NCBI RefSeq assembly: GCF_946479755.1
Contig: NZ_CAMLHC010000013.1
Coordinates: forward strand, 152,224 to 216,223
Direction of reading: 5' to 3'
From: an uncultured Chitinophaga sp.
GTDB taxonomy: Bacteria > Bacteroidota > Bacteroidia > Chitinophagales > Chitinophagaceae
DNA: 64,000 nt
The stretch's first letter is position 1; every line of letters begins with the position of its first letter. This document shows positions 43,134 to 51,214 of the stretch, piece by piece. Below the pieces are notes generated by a model. It ran no database searches. It saw only the letters and a program-made list of their open reading frames with translations, and had not been told where the DNA came from. A program made the position numbers and the translations under genes.

Positions 43134-44087
43134 ATGGCTTACACGATCAGCGGAGACGCCTATAAGGAGATTGCAGCCCGGAGATTTTCCGGTGACCGTC
43201 GCTTCGATCAGTTCGAGCACAGCACCGCCGCCATACCACACGTACGGCACCAGGTGTCCCATACCTTTAACCAGGACTTCGGGATCATACAGTTCAAAGC
43301 CGATTTCGGGCAGGACATTAAGGTGCAAAAGGTAAAAGACGTTCCGCATGTCAGCCTCCATTTTCAGCTGAAAGGCAGCTCCTGCGCCGATTTCAAAGGT
43401 CTTGCCCCTCAACCGCTGCAGGCCGGGGAATTTAACCTGTACGCATCCGACAATTTCCAGTCGAACCTGCACTTCAATGCGCAGCAGGGATTCGAATACC
43501 TCGCCATCACTTTCCGGCAGTCGTTCCTGCAACATGTGCTGGCCCAGTTCTCCGCCCCACCGCCCGATGTTACCGGGAAACTGTCATCCGGCGCCACCTT
43601 TATGCTCTCCCCTTCCGCCCTGCGGATCTCGCCGGAGATACAGCTGGCCCTACGCTCGCTGTTATACCCTCCGGTATCGGATAACCTATTGCCGGTGTAC
43701 CGTCACAGCAAGGTGACAGAAATTATCACCCTCCTGTTCTCGGAACTTTACCCGGAACCCCGCCCGGCATGGCAACAGGAAATGCAGGACATCTATCACT
43801 ACATCCTGGAGCACTTCCTCCACCTTTCATCCCTGGCTGATGTAGCCCGGCATTTTTCCTTAACGGAATACCAGATCAAACAACAGCTACGCCTGCAATA
43901 CAATACCTCCTTTTATGAACTGGTACAGGAACGTAAAATGGCCCATGCCATGCAGTTGTTTCAACAGACAGACATGCACGTCAACGAGGTGGCCTGGCTG
44001 ACCGGCTACGGTAACGCCAGCAATTTTATCCATGCCTTTAAACGGAGGTTTGGTATTACACCCGGCCAGGTCCACCGGAACCGCTGA
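43134..44087 (+). CDS. AraC-family transcriptional regulator
   Basis: 317 aa. An N-terminal ligand-binding part of about 200 residues, with a cupin-like beta region (VSLHFQLKGSSCADFKG). The C-terminal AraC domain (about 215-317) shows two helix-turn-helices: LADVARHFSLTEYQIKQQLR and VNEVAWLTGYGNASNFIHAF, followed by KRRFGITPGQ, the family signature. Divergent from the SDR epimerase, its likely target. It is cytoplasmic; the effector is unknown. Confidence 0.92.
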   Translation: MAYTISGDAYKEIAARRFSGDRRFDQFEHSTAAIPHVRHQVSHTFNQDFGIIQFKADFGQDIKVQKVKDVPHVSLHFQLKGSSCADFKGLAPQPLQAGEFNLYASDNFQSNLHFNAQQGFEYLAITFRQSFLQHVLAQFSAPPPDVTGKLSSGATFMLSPSALRISPEIQLALRSLLYPPVSDNLLPVYRHSKVTEIITLLFSELYPEPRPAWQQEMQDIYHYILEHFLHLSSLADVARHFSLTEYQIKQQLRLQYNTSFYELVQERKMAHAMQLFQQTDMHVNEVAWLTGYGNASNFIHAFKRRFGITPGQVHRNR

Positions 44088-44104
44088 TGTACAGGATCAT
44101 ACTG

Positions 44105-44212
44105 ATGCTTACAGAAAAAAGTCTCCTAAAGAAAAAGCATCTCCCGAAAGCTGAAGTAAAACAATACGAGGACGCGATGGACAAAACATGCTACGACTAT
44201 CGCGATTGTTAG
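44105..44212 (+). CDS. Possible 35-aa peptide
   Basis: A short open frame (MLTEKSLLKKKHLPKAEVKQ, then a tail with YDYRDC) fills the gap between araC and the convergent alkB gene and overlaps the alkB stop by 4 bases. It is charged and has no membrane segment. There is no clear ribosome site, so it may be chance. Confidence 0.25.
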   Translation: MLTEKSLLKKKHLPKAEVKQYEDAMDKTCYDYRDC

Positions 44213-44841
44213 CGGGAAACCGCTTCCCCCTGGTACGGGAGCGCCGCTGTTCCGCCCACCTTCCTGAAAGTGAGATTGATCCGCGCTTTCATGGGTTTAG
44301 CTGATTTGGCGATGCGGTGCTCCCAGTATTTTTGCAGGTCGCCTTTCATCAATAACAACGATCCATGTTCCAGTTTGATGGTATAACGGCGGCGGTGGTT
44401 GTCTTTGCTGCGGAAGTCGAAATTACGCTCCTCTCCCAGGCTCACAGAAGCAATTTCTGTTTTTAATCCGGGTACCGTGTCCTTGTCTGAATGCCAGGCC
44501 ACCGAATCGTTGTTGTCCCGGTAGTAGTTCAATAAAACACCATCGAACGATATGCCCGTATGCGCCTCTACTGTCGCTTTTAATGCCAGCAGTTCCGGCG
44601 GCCAGGGCAATACCGCACGCTGGTCCCCGCTCCGGATAGGTTCGCTTCCAAACCAGGCCGACAGCCGCGGCGTCAGCACTTCCTTCTCGTACATGGTCAC
44701 TTTGCTCTGCTGCCAGGGAACGGTATGCAGCAGTTGTTGCAGTAACTGGTCACTTTCTTCCCTGCCCAGAAAAGACGGATAGTATTCTAACAGGTCTTCC
44801 GGCAGCATCAGCGGGCTATCGTCAAATAATTTCAGTTGCAT
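44209..44841 (-). CDS. alkB: AlkB-like 2OG-Fe(II) DNA repair dioxygenase
   Basis: 210 aa. The double-stranded beta-helix of AlkB enzymes is marked by the iron triad H117-x-D119 (WHSDKD) and H175 (YWEHRIAK), with the 2-oxoglutarate Arg187 and substrate-side Arg193 in ARINLTFRKVG. NYYRDNNDSVAWHSDKD is the textbook AlkB segment. It removes alkyl groups (1-methyladenine, 3-methylcytosine type) from DNA by oxidative demethylation. It is the last gene of the imuA-imuB-dnaE2-alkB operon, 6 bases after dnaE2, so direct reversal of alkyl damage is tied to mutagenic bypass. Confidence 0.93.
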   Translation of the reverse strand: MQLKLFDDSPLMLPEDLLEYYPSFLGREESDQLLQQLLHTVPWQQSKVTMYEKEVLTPRLSAWFGSEPIRSGDQRAVLPWPPELLALKATVEAHTGISFDGVLLNYYRDNNDSVAWHSDKDTVPGLKTEIASVSLGEERNFDFRSKDNHRRRYTIKLEHGSLLLMKGDLQKYWEHRIAKSAKPMKARINLTFRKVGGTAALPYQGEAVSR

Positions 44842-44847
44842 GATTCT

Positions 44848-47800
44848 CTATTTAAAATTTCTGCCTTTCGGAAATAGCTCTGCCTGTATCATTTTAGGCG
44901 CGGTCTTTTTAGCGGCAGGCGGCGTACTGTCGCTGTAAGGTACATTCATCAGGTGCTCTTCATCAGTGGGCAATGACAGCTGGTTCAGCAGCGCATTGCA
45001 GTTATAACATTTCTGAATGATGACATGTGTCACACTTCCTTCCCGCTGCAATTTTCCTTCCACCATCAGCAGACGGGACGTAACGATTTCCTTCCGGAAA
45101 CGGTCAAATATTTTCTCGAAAGCGACCAGGTTGGCGCTGCCGGTTTCATCCTCTATCGTGATAAAACAGATGCCGCTGGCCGTTCCCGGCCGCTGCCGCA
45201 CCAGTACCAGTCCGGCTACCCTCAGCAGGGTGCCATCAGGCCACTGGTCCAGCTCCCGGACGGACAAGACACTGCGCTTAAATAATTGCTGCCGCACAAA
45301 ACTCACCGGGTGGGCTTTGAGCGACAAAGCCATGGTAGCATAATCCTGCACCACATGTTCTGAAGGCGTCATCAAAGGCAGCGTTACCGGCGCTTCGCTG
45401 GCGCTTTCTGACGCCTGCCCTTCAAAAAGCGCATGTGGCCGGTCTGCCAGGGCCGACACTTCCCATAATGCCCTGCGGCGGTCCATGCCCATGGACCGGA
45501 AAGCGTCTGCATCTGCCAGCCGCTCCAGAGCGCTCAGGCTGATGCCGGCATCCATCATGGAATGTATATTTTTATAAGGCGCTGTACGCCCGGCTATCAG
45601 TTGCTCCATCTCTTCCTGCCCCAATCCTTTTACCTGCCGGAAGCCCAGCCGTAACGCACGGTATTTGCCGGCATGTTCTTCCAACGTATTGTCCCAGCAG
45701 GAATGATTCACGTCCGCCGGGCGAACGATAACCCCATGCTTGCGGGCATCGGACACCAGTTGCGACGGGGCATAAAAACCCATCGGCTGACTGTTCAGCA
45801 GCGCACAGGCGAATACATCAGGGTAGTAACATTTAATCCAGCAGGAGACATATACCAGCAATGCGAAACTGGCCGCGTGGCTCTCCGGAAAACCATAAGA
45901 ACCAAAACCTTCCAGCTGCTTAAAGATGCGCTCGGCGAACTCCGGTTCATAGCCTTTTTTCACCATGCCGGTCACCAGCTTTTCATGCCACTTCGAAATC
46001 TGTCCATGCGCCTTAAAGGTGGCCATACTGCGGCGAAGGCCATCCGCCTCCGCAGCGGTAAAATCCGCTGCCACCATGGCTATCTCCATGGCCTGCTCCT
46101 GGAACAAAGGCACGCCTTTGGTACGCTCAAGGATTGACTTCAACTCCTCAGAAGGATAATCTTCCGGCTCTTCGCCATTACGCCTGCGCAAATACGGATG
46201 CACCATGTCACCCTGGATAGGCCCGGGTCTTACAATGGCGACTTCAATCACCAGGTCATAAAAATTACGGGGCTTCAACCTGGGCAACATCGACATCTGT
46301 GCACGGCTTTCGATCTGGAACACGCCAATGGTATCTGCCTCACAGATCATATCATAAACAGCGTCATCTTTCTCAGGAATAGTCGCCAGGGTATAATGTT
46401 CGTCGTAATGTTGCCGCAGCAGATCAAACGCCTTACGGATACAGGTCAGCATCCCCAGCGCCAGCACATCCACTTTGAGGAATCCCAGCGCTTCGATATC
46501 GTCTTTATTCCATTCAATGTTAGTCCGGCCTTCCATCCTGGCATTGAGGATAGGGCAAAGGTCGGAGAGCTGATGTTGTGTGATCACGAAGCCCCCCGTA
46601 TGCTGACCCAGCTGCCGTGGAAAACCGATGTACTGCTCTGTGAGTTCCAGTACTTTCATCAACAATGGGTCTTTCGCACTAAATCCTTCACTGGAAACGG
46701 TTTCGCCCGCCTTCCACTCTTCCCTGAATTCATATCCCGATTTCGCCAGGTGGTCTACCGCGTCCATCGACAAGCCCATGGCTTTCCCTACATCACGTAC
46801 CGCACCTTTCCAATGTACCTGTGTCACCGTAGCCACGATGCCCGCCCTGTCACGTCCGTATTTGGAATAGACGTACTGGATCACTTCTTCGCGGCGCTCG
46901 TGTTCAAAGTCCACGTCAATATCCGGCGCTTCATCCCTGGCATCAGACATAAAACGGGCAAACAGGAGATTCACCGTTTGCGGGTTAATGGAGGTAATCC
47001 CCAAACAATAACACACTACAGAATTGGCCGCAGAGCCTCGTCCCTGGCATAATATCTCCTGGCTCCGGGCGAAGCGCACCAGGTCATATACGGTCAGGAA
47101 ATAAGCCGCATAATTTTTCCGGGCCATAAAAGAAAGTTCTTCCCGGATGGTGTTCTCCACTTTTTCCGGGATACCATCGGGGAAACGTTCTGCGGCGCCA
47201 CGCCAGGTCAGCATTTCCAGCTCCTCCTGCGGCGTGCGCCCTTCCGTGGTGATCTCTTCCGGGTATACATATTCCAGGCTGTCCAGCGAAAACTGACAGG
47301 CGTCCGCTATCTCCTGCGCACGCGCCAGCGCCTCCGGATAACGCCGGAACAAACGCTGCATCTCCGCGATCGGTTTAAGGTAACGTTCTGCATTCTGGTA
47401 CAACCGAAAGCCTGCATTGTGGATCGTACATTTCTCACGGACGCAGGTCACAATGTCCTGCAACTCCCGCCGTTCGGGGTGATGGTAATACACGTCATTG
47501 GTAGCCACCATACCAATATGCAGCGCTTCGCATAACTGCGCAATGCGGTACAGCTTCTTCCCATCATCACCGCGGTAAGACCAGCACGCCGCCATGTATA
47601 GCTCCGATTTGAAATACCGGCGATACTCCCGTGCGGCTTTTTTAAAATCCGTATCGAAGTCAAACTCCCCGTTCAGCGCCGCCGGCGGTATCATCACGAA
47701 TTTGATACCGGCCGCATATTGATAGACGTCCCTTTTATAGAGCTCACATTTACCTTTCTCCGTACGGAGATTACCGGTAGAAAGCAAGGCCGACAGGCGG

Positions 47801-48057
47801 CCATACGCGGCCCTGTCCGTTGGATAAGCCAACAGCGGCGGCCCATCCCGCAGGTCCAGCCGGCAGGCGGGGATAATGCGGATGTCTTTCCCTCTCGCCG
47901 CGGCATGCGCCCGTACAATGCCCGCCAGCGTATTATGGTCTGTAACAGCGATAGCCGTATAACCCAGGCTGGCCGCCTGCTCCACCAGTTCTTCCGGGTG
48001 CGATGCTCCCCGTAAAAAACTGAAGTTCGTTGTGATTTGCAATTCCGTATATCCCAT
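44848..48057 (-). CDS. dnaE2: Error-prone DNA polymerase III alpha subunit
   Basis: 1069 aa from the ATG at 48057 (MGYTELQITTNFSFLRGASH, the normal DnaE2 opening); a frame open to 48096 would overlap imuB. N-terminal PHP domain (to about 200), then the palm with PDIDVDFEHERREEVI, where D381 and D383 are the catalytic pair; fingers; and a C-terminal OB fold (GICFITIEDETGSANLVAF). DnaE2 carries out mutagenic translesion synthesis together with ImuB and ImuA. Eleven bases separate it from imuB. Regulation is probably by the divergent S24 repressor. Confidence 0.94.
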   Translation of the reverse strand: MGYTELQITTNFSFLRGASHPEELVEQAASLGYTAIAVTDHNTLAGIVRAHAAARGKDIRIIPACRLDLRDGPPLLAYPTDRAAYGRLSALLSTGNLRTEKGKCELYKRDVYQYAAGIKFVMIPPAALNGEFDFDTDFKKAAREYRRYFKSELYMAACWSYRGDDGKKLYRIAQLCEALHIGMVATNDVYYHHPERRELQDIVTCVREKCTIHNAGFRLYQNAERYLKPIAEMQRLFRRYPEALARAQEIADACQFSLDSLEYVYPEEITTEGRTPQEELEMLTWRGAAERFPDGIPEKVENTIREELSFMARKNYAAYFLTVYDLVRFARSQEILCQGRGSAANSVVCYCLGITSINPQTVNLLFARFMSDARDEAPDIDVDFEHERREEVIQYVYSKYGRDRAGIVATVTQVHWKGAVRDVGKAMGLSMDAVDHLAKSGYEFREEWKAGETVSSEGFSAKDPLLMKVLELTEQYIGFPRQLGQHTGGFVITQHQLSDLCPILNARMEGRTNIEWNKDDIEALGFLKVDVLALGMLTCIRKAFDLLRQHYDEHYTLATIPEKDDAVYDMICEADTIGVFQIESRAQMSMLPRLKPRNFYDLVIEVAIVRPGPIQGDMVHPYLRRRNGEEPEDYPSEELKSILERTKGVPLFQEQAMEIAMVAADFTAAEADGLRRSMATFKAHGQISKWHEKLVTGMVKKGYEPEFAERIFKQLEGFGSYGFPESHAASFALLVYVSCWIKCYYPDVFACALLNSQPMGFYAPSQLVSDARKHGVIVRPADVNHSCWDNTLEEHAGKYRALRLGFRQVKGLGQEEMEQLIAGRTAPYKNIHSMMDAGISLSALERLADADAFRSMGMDRRRALWEVSALADRPHALFEGQASESASEAPVTLPLMTPSEHVVQDYATMALSLKAHPVSFVRQQLFKRSVLSVRELDQWPDGTLLRVAGLVLVRQRPGTASGICFITIEDETGSANLVAFEKIFDRFRKEIVTSRLLMVEGKLQREGSVTHVIIQKCYNCNALLNQLSLPTDEEHLMNVPYSDSTPPAAKKTAPKMIQAELFPKGRNFK

Positions 48058-48068
48058 ACCGTTACTAT

Positions 48069-49562
48069 TCACGCAAAGTATCCGTGTATAAACCATTCCG
48101 GCTTATGTTCCCCATAATGCCCGGAGCGAAACAACCAATACCTGCCTCCTTCTTCATCTTCCACCTGGTAATAATCTCTTTGTAAACCTTTCTCGATCCA
48201 CCATTCCCGCTCAATCCTTTCCGGTCCGTCGGCCCTGACCACCTTATGTATTTTGCCTTTATGGATAAAGAGCATCGGCGGATAATCCGGGATCGGCGCA
48301 GACACTTCGATGCGCACCGGCGCGCCCAGCAGGCTCACCGGCCTCACCAGGTGCTCCGGCCAGGGCGTTGCCGCCGCTTCCTGCACATCGTTGGTAGCGC
48401 GCACCGAACGCTCCGGCCAGTGGTGCTCTTCCGGCAGGTACCGGTGAATGGCCGCAGCGCCGATACGGCTCTCCAGGCGGTCCAGTAATTTGGTCACCGC
48501 ATCTTTTTTTCCGCAGGTGTCCAGGTCCCACAGCCGTTCCTGTTGCGTCGTCAAACCCTCCACTACCGGCGCTTCCAATACAAACAGTTCAATGCCCAGG
48601 TCCGGTTCGATGGTATCGATCTTCAATTCAAAAAGCCGGAACAGGTGCTCCAGGTTACGCACCGGGCTGTTGGTCCCGATCTCTACCAGCTGTTGCCCGC
48701 CGTCGGTACGATAACAGACGAGCCTTGCTTTGCGGAGTCCTTTCTCTTCCTGTTGCAACCGCTGACAAATTGTTTCCAGCAGTTTCCGGATGGCCAGCTC
48801 AATACCGGGTGCCGTCCGTATAGGATCGAGGCATGGAAGCCGCTCCACATAAGGTTCCGGCGGCTGTACCGGCACCAGCAGCTCCGGTAGGGTCCCCAGC
48901 ACTTTGCCGATCCGGTCCAGCACCTGCGAACCGAAACGTCGCCGTAATACCGCCGGCGGCATATCCATAAACATCCCCGTTTGTGTAAACCCCAGTTTGC
49001 GCAAACGTTCTATCAGCAGCGGTTCCAGCCGGAGGGCTTCCGGCGGCAGATCACGCATCACTGCGGCCTGGCCTCCCGGAGCAATCACCGGGTGCGTGGT
49101 ACCATAACGGGCCACCGCCCAGGCAGCCGCCATGGTATCGGCTATCGCCGCCCGCACATGATAGCCGCCCGCCTGCAGACGGGTGACAATATTTTCGAAG
49201 TAACCTTCTTCCCCGCCCCATAAGTGCGTGCAGCCGCTGATGTCCAGCACCAGCCCATCCGCCCCGTCTACACCGGCGACAGGCGTAAAGCGGTAACACC
49301 ATACCGCAAGGGATGCCAGCAGCTTATCCTGTGAAGGATCGTCATCATAAAATAACAGGTCCGGATATACGGCCCTGGCATCCGCCAGCACCGTACCCGG
49401 CAATATGCCCAGCGCACCGGCCTCCCGGCTGACGGCACGGATCATGACCCGTCCCCTTTCCGGCGCCACCAGCACAAAAGGTTGCTGACGGAGCCCCGGG
49501 TAACGGAGCGCCAGCCTGTCAGCCGCCAGATGCCGAAACCATACCGCCATGTAACGTTTCAT
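48069..49562 (-). CDS. imuB: ImuB, inactive Y-family polymerase homologue
   Basis: 497 aa from the ATG at 49562 (MKRYMAVWFRHLAADRLALR). It has the Y-family fold, but the first catalytic carboxylates of true DinB enzymes are missing (AVWFRHLAAD in place of the D-x-D-xF motif), as in other ImuB proteins; VLDISGCTHLWGGE keeps the palm shape. A helix-hairpin-helix-like region (LRKLGFTQTGMFMDMPPAVL) and a long C-terminal tail follow. It acts as the hub that recruits DnaE2 to the sliding clamp at damage. It starts within the 3' end region of imuA (imuA stop at 49567), so the two are closely coupled. Confidence 0.92.
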   Translation of the reverse strand: MKRYMAVWFRHLAADRLALRYPGLRQQPFVLVAPERGRVMIRAVSREAGALGILPGTVLADARAVYPDLLFYDDDPSQDKLLASLAVWCYRFTPVAGVDGADGLVLDISGCTHLWGGEEGYFENIVTRLQAGGYHVRAAIADTMAAAWAVARYGTTHPVIAPGGQAAVMRDLPPEALRLEPLLIERLRKLGFTQTGMFMDMPPAVLRRRFGSQVLDRIGKVLGTLPELLVPVQPPEPYVERLPCLDPIRTAPGIELAIRKLLETICQRLQQEEKGLRKARLVCYRTDGGQQLVEIGTNSPVRNLEHLFRLFELKIDTIEPDLGIELFVLEAPVVEGLTTQQERLWDLDTCGKKDAVTKLLDRLESRIGAAAIHRYLPEEHHWPERSVRATNDVQEAAATPWPEHLVRPVSLLGAPVRIEVSAPIPDYPPMLFIHKGKIHKVVRADGPERIEREWWIEKGLQRDYYQVEDEEGGRYWLFRSGHYGEHKPEWFIHGYFA

Positions 49563-49566
49563 ACGA

Positions 49567-50301
49567 TTAACCTGCTTTGATATAAACATTTTCTTCCCTC
49601 GCCCTCTCCGTATAACCCTGCTGAAACTGTTGCCCGTCCCATGTTATCTGCCAGCTGCCCGGCTTTCCATTACGGACTTTCAGCAAGGCCACCTGCCATT
49701 GCGGATAACCTACGCCCGGTAAACCATCTTCCATCAGGCTGGCCACCGGTGAGATCATCCAGCGGGTGGTACACACCGTGTTCTCCACACTGCGCGGCCG
49801 GTGCCGGTGCAACAGGCAGGGCACACCACTTTTTTCAATGGCCAGCTGCAGCCGGCGCAACGCAATAGGATGAATATCCGGGATCTCTCCCACCACCGCC
49901 GCCAGCGCATTACATTTCAGGCACTCTTCCACCACCCAGAGCAGCTCTTTCTCCGATACCAGGTCTATAAAAATGATCCTGTCCGGCACCACGCAAAAAG
50001 CCTTCAGGCCCGGGGGAAACAGCGTCCGGTGGGCGCCTACCCAAACAGCCATCTCCGGCCCTTTCATCAAGCGGCTCAGTAGTCCGGTCATAAACCCCAG
50101 CGTGGCCGCTGCCGTTTCACTGGTGTGACTGATAAATTCATGGGTGCCCCTGAAGGGAAAACAATCTCCCGGGAATGCCCTGTTCAAAGGGCCCAGGTCG
50201 GGATGCTCATTGGAATGGGATGAATATACAGTACTCCCTGAAGAAAGAATTTCCCCTCTCAGCCTGGCTATCACCTCATTTCTTTCAGCTGACTGTTTCA
50301 T
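49567..50301 (-). CDS. imuA: ImuA, RecA-like SOS mutagenesis protein
   Basis: 244 aa. It belongs to the short RecA/SulA-like family found at the head of imuA-imuB-dnaE2 cassettes: GTHEFISHTSETAAATLGFM, a core MAVWVGAHRTLFPPGLKAF, and ALAAVVGEIPDIHPIALRRL followed by QLAIEKSGVPCLLHR, the equivalents of the RecA core strands. No Walker A lysine is evident. It works with ImuB and DnaE2 in damage-induced mutagenesis. It is the first gene of the operon; its upstream region holds two copies of a GGCA-N7-TGCC operator shared with the divergent repressor gene. Confidence 0.88.
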   Translation of the reverse strand: MKQSAERNEVIARLRGEILSSGSTVYSSHSNEHPDLGPLNRAFPGDCFPFRGTHEFISHTSETAAATLGFMTGLLSRLMKGPEMAVWVGAHRTLFPPGLKAFCVVPDRIIFIDLVSEKELLWVVEECLKCNALAAVVGEIPDIHPIALRRLQLAIEKSGVPCLLHRHRPRSVENTVCTTRWMISPVASLMEDGLPGVGYPQWQVALLKVRNGKPGSWQITWDGQQFQQGYTERAREENVYIKAG

Positions 50302-50326
50302 ATTTCAAAAAGTTGACTTATATTTG
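50296..50326 (+). promoter_or_regulatory. Promoter of the S24 repressor gene
   Basis: TTTC (50296-50299), 19 bases, TATATTTG (50319-50326): one mismatch from TTTG-N19-TAnnTTTG. The -7 box overlaps the first operator by three bases, so a bound repressor would block polymerase. Confidence 0.65.
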
Positions 50327-50363
50327 GCACTAATAATGCCAATATCACGGCAGTAATAATGCC
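50324..50363. promoter_or_regulatory. Twin operator GGCA-N7-TGCC
   Basis: Two inverted repeats: TTGGCA-N7-TGCCAA (50324-50342) and GGCA-N7-TGCC (50349-50363), with centres 23 bases apart (about two helical turns). The 12 bases TAATAATGCCAA are identical in both. The pair lies between imuA and the repressor gene and overlaps the repressor's own -7 box. Confidence 0.75.
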
Positions 50364-50371
50364 AAAAAAAT

Positions 50372-51184
50372 ATGAAAGAACAAAATAATTTTTGGGCGCA
50401 TAACCTGAAATTTCTCCGCAACCGGAAAAAAATGACACAGGACGACCTCGCCACCGCCCTGCAGTTTACCCGCACCAAGCTGAAAGCGCTGGAAACCGGC
50501 GCCACCCGCAATCCTCCACTGGAGGACCAGGTGCTGATCTCTGATTTTTTTAAGGTAGACATTGATACGTTCGTGCGCCTCGACCTGTCCCAGCTGGGCG
50601 AACTGCGGCTACGGGAGCTGGAAGCGGGCGACATGAGTTACGTCACGGGGAAAAAAATGCGGGTATTGGCCACCACCATCACCCCGGATAACAGGGAACA
50701 GGTGGAGATGGTTTCCCACAGCGTACAGGCCGGCTATACCGCCGGTTATGCAGACCCGGACTATATTTCCAGCCTGCCGGTATTTCATATGCCGCAGCTA
50801 CCGGCCGACCGCAAATTCAGAATGTTCCCTGTAAAAGGCGAATCCATGCTGCCTGTACCGGAAGGCGCTTATGTGATCGTAGAATATATACAGGACTGGT
50901 CTACCCTCAAGGACGGCACTCCCTGTGTAGTGATCACCAAAAATGAAGGCATCGTTTTTAAAGTAGTATACAACCGCATTCAGCAGGATGGACAGCTCCA
51001 CCTCGTTTCGCTCAACCCGTTATTCAAACCATACGACCTTCCGGTGAGCGAAGTGCTGGAAATGTGGAAATACAACAGCTATTGGACAAACACGGAACTG
51101 TCGCCACAGGCTGATATGGAAGCTATCTTACAGGCGCTGGGGAAACTGGACACAAAGGTGGACCTGCTATTGCGGGAAGAATAA
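50372..51184 (+). CDS. LexA-like XRE/S24 repressor of the imu operon
   Basis: 270 aa. N-terminal XRE helix-turn-helix (about 8-60, RKKMTQDDLATALQFTRTKL). C-terminal S24 (LexA-type) domain: cleavage site A120-G121 in VQAGYTAGYADPDY, catalytic Ser158 in FPVKGESMLP and Lys197 in GIVFKVVY. Proteins of this type self-cleave when stimulated by RecA filaments, so DNA damage would free the imuA-imuB-dnaE2-alkB operon. Divergent from imuA with 70 bases between, which hold the twin operator. A terminator follows directly. It differs from classic LexA by the XRE-type DNA-binding domain. Confidence 0.92.
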   Translation: MKEQNNFWAHNLKFLRNRKKMTQDDLATALQFTRTKLKALETGATRNPPLEDQVLISDFFKVDIDTFVRLDLSQLGELRLRELEAGDMSYVTGKKMRVLATTITPDNREQVEMVSHSVQAGYTAGYADPDYISSLPVFHMPQLPADRKFRMFPVKGESMLPVPEGAYVIVEYIQDWSTLKDGTPCVVITKNEGIVFKVVYNRIQQDGQLHLVSLNPLFKPYDLPVSEVLEMWKYNSYWTNTELSPQADMEAILQALGKLDTKVDLLLREE

Positions 51185-51193
51185 TTGACTTAC

Positions 51194-51214
51194 AGGCAGC
51201 CTAGCTGCCTTTTT
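51194..51214 (+). terminator. Terminator of the S24 repressor gene
   Basis: AGGCAGC-CTA-GCTGCCT followed by TTTT: a perfect 7-base stem with a 3-base loop, 10 bases after the repressor stop. The loop CTA is at the same time the TAG stop codon of the convergent HTCS gene. Confidence 0.8.

Noticed and set aside
46198..47052. Plus-strand open frame of 284 codons inside dnaE2
   Set aside because: Opposite to the conserved polymerase palm; no protein-like motifs.
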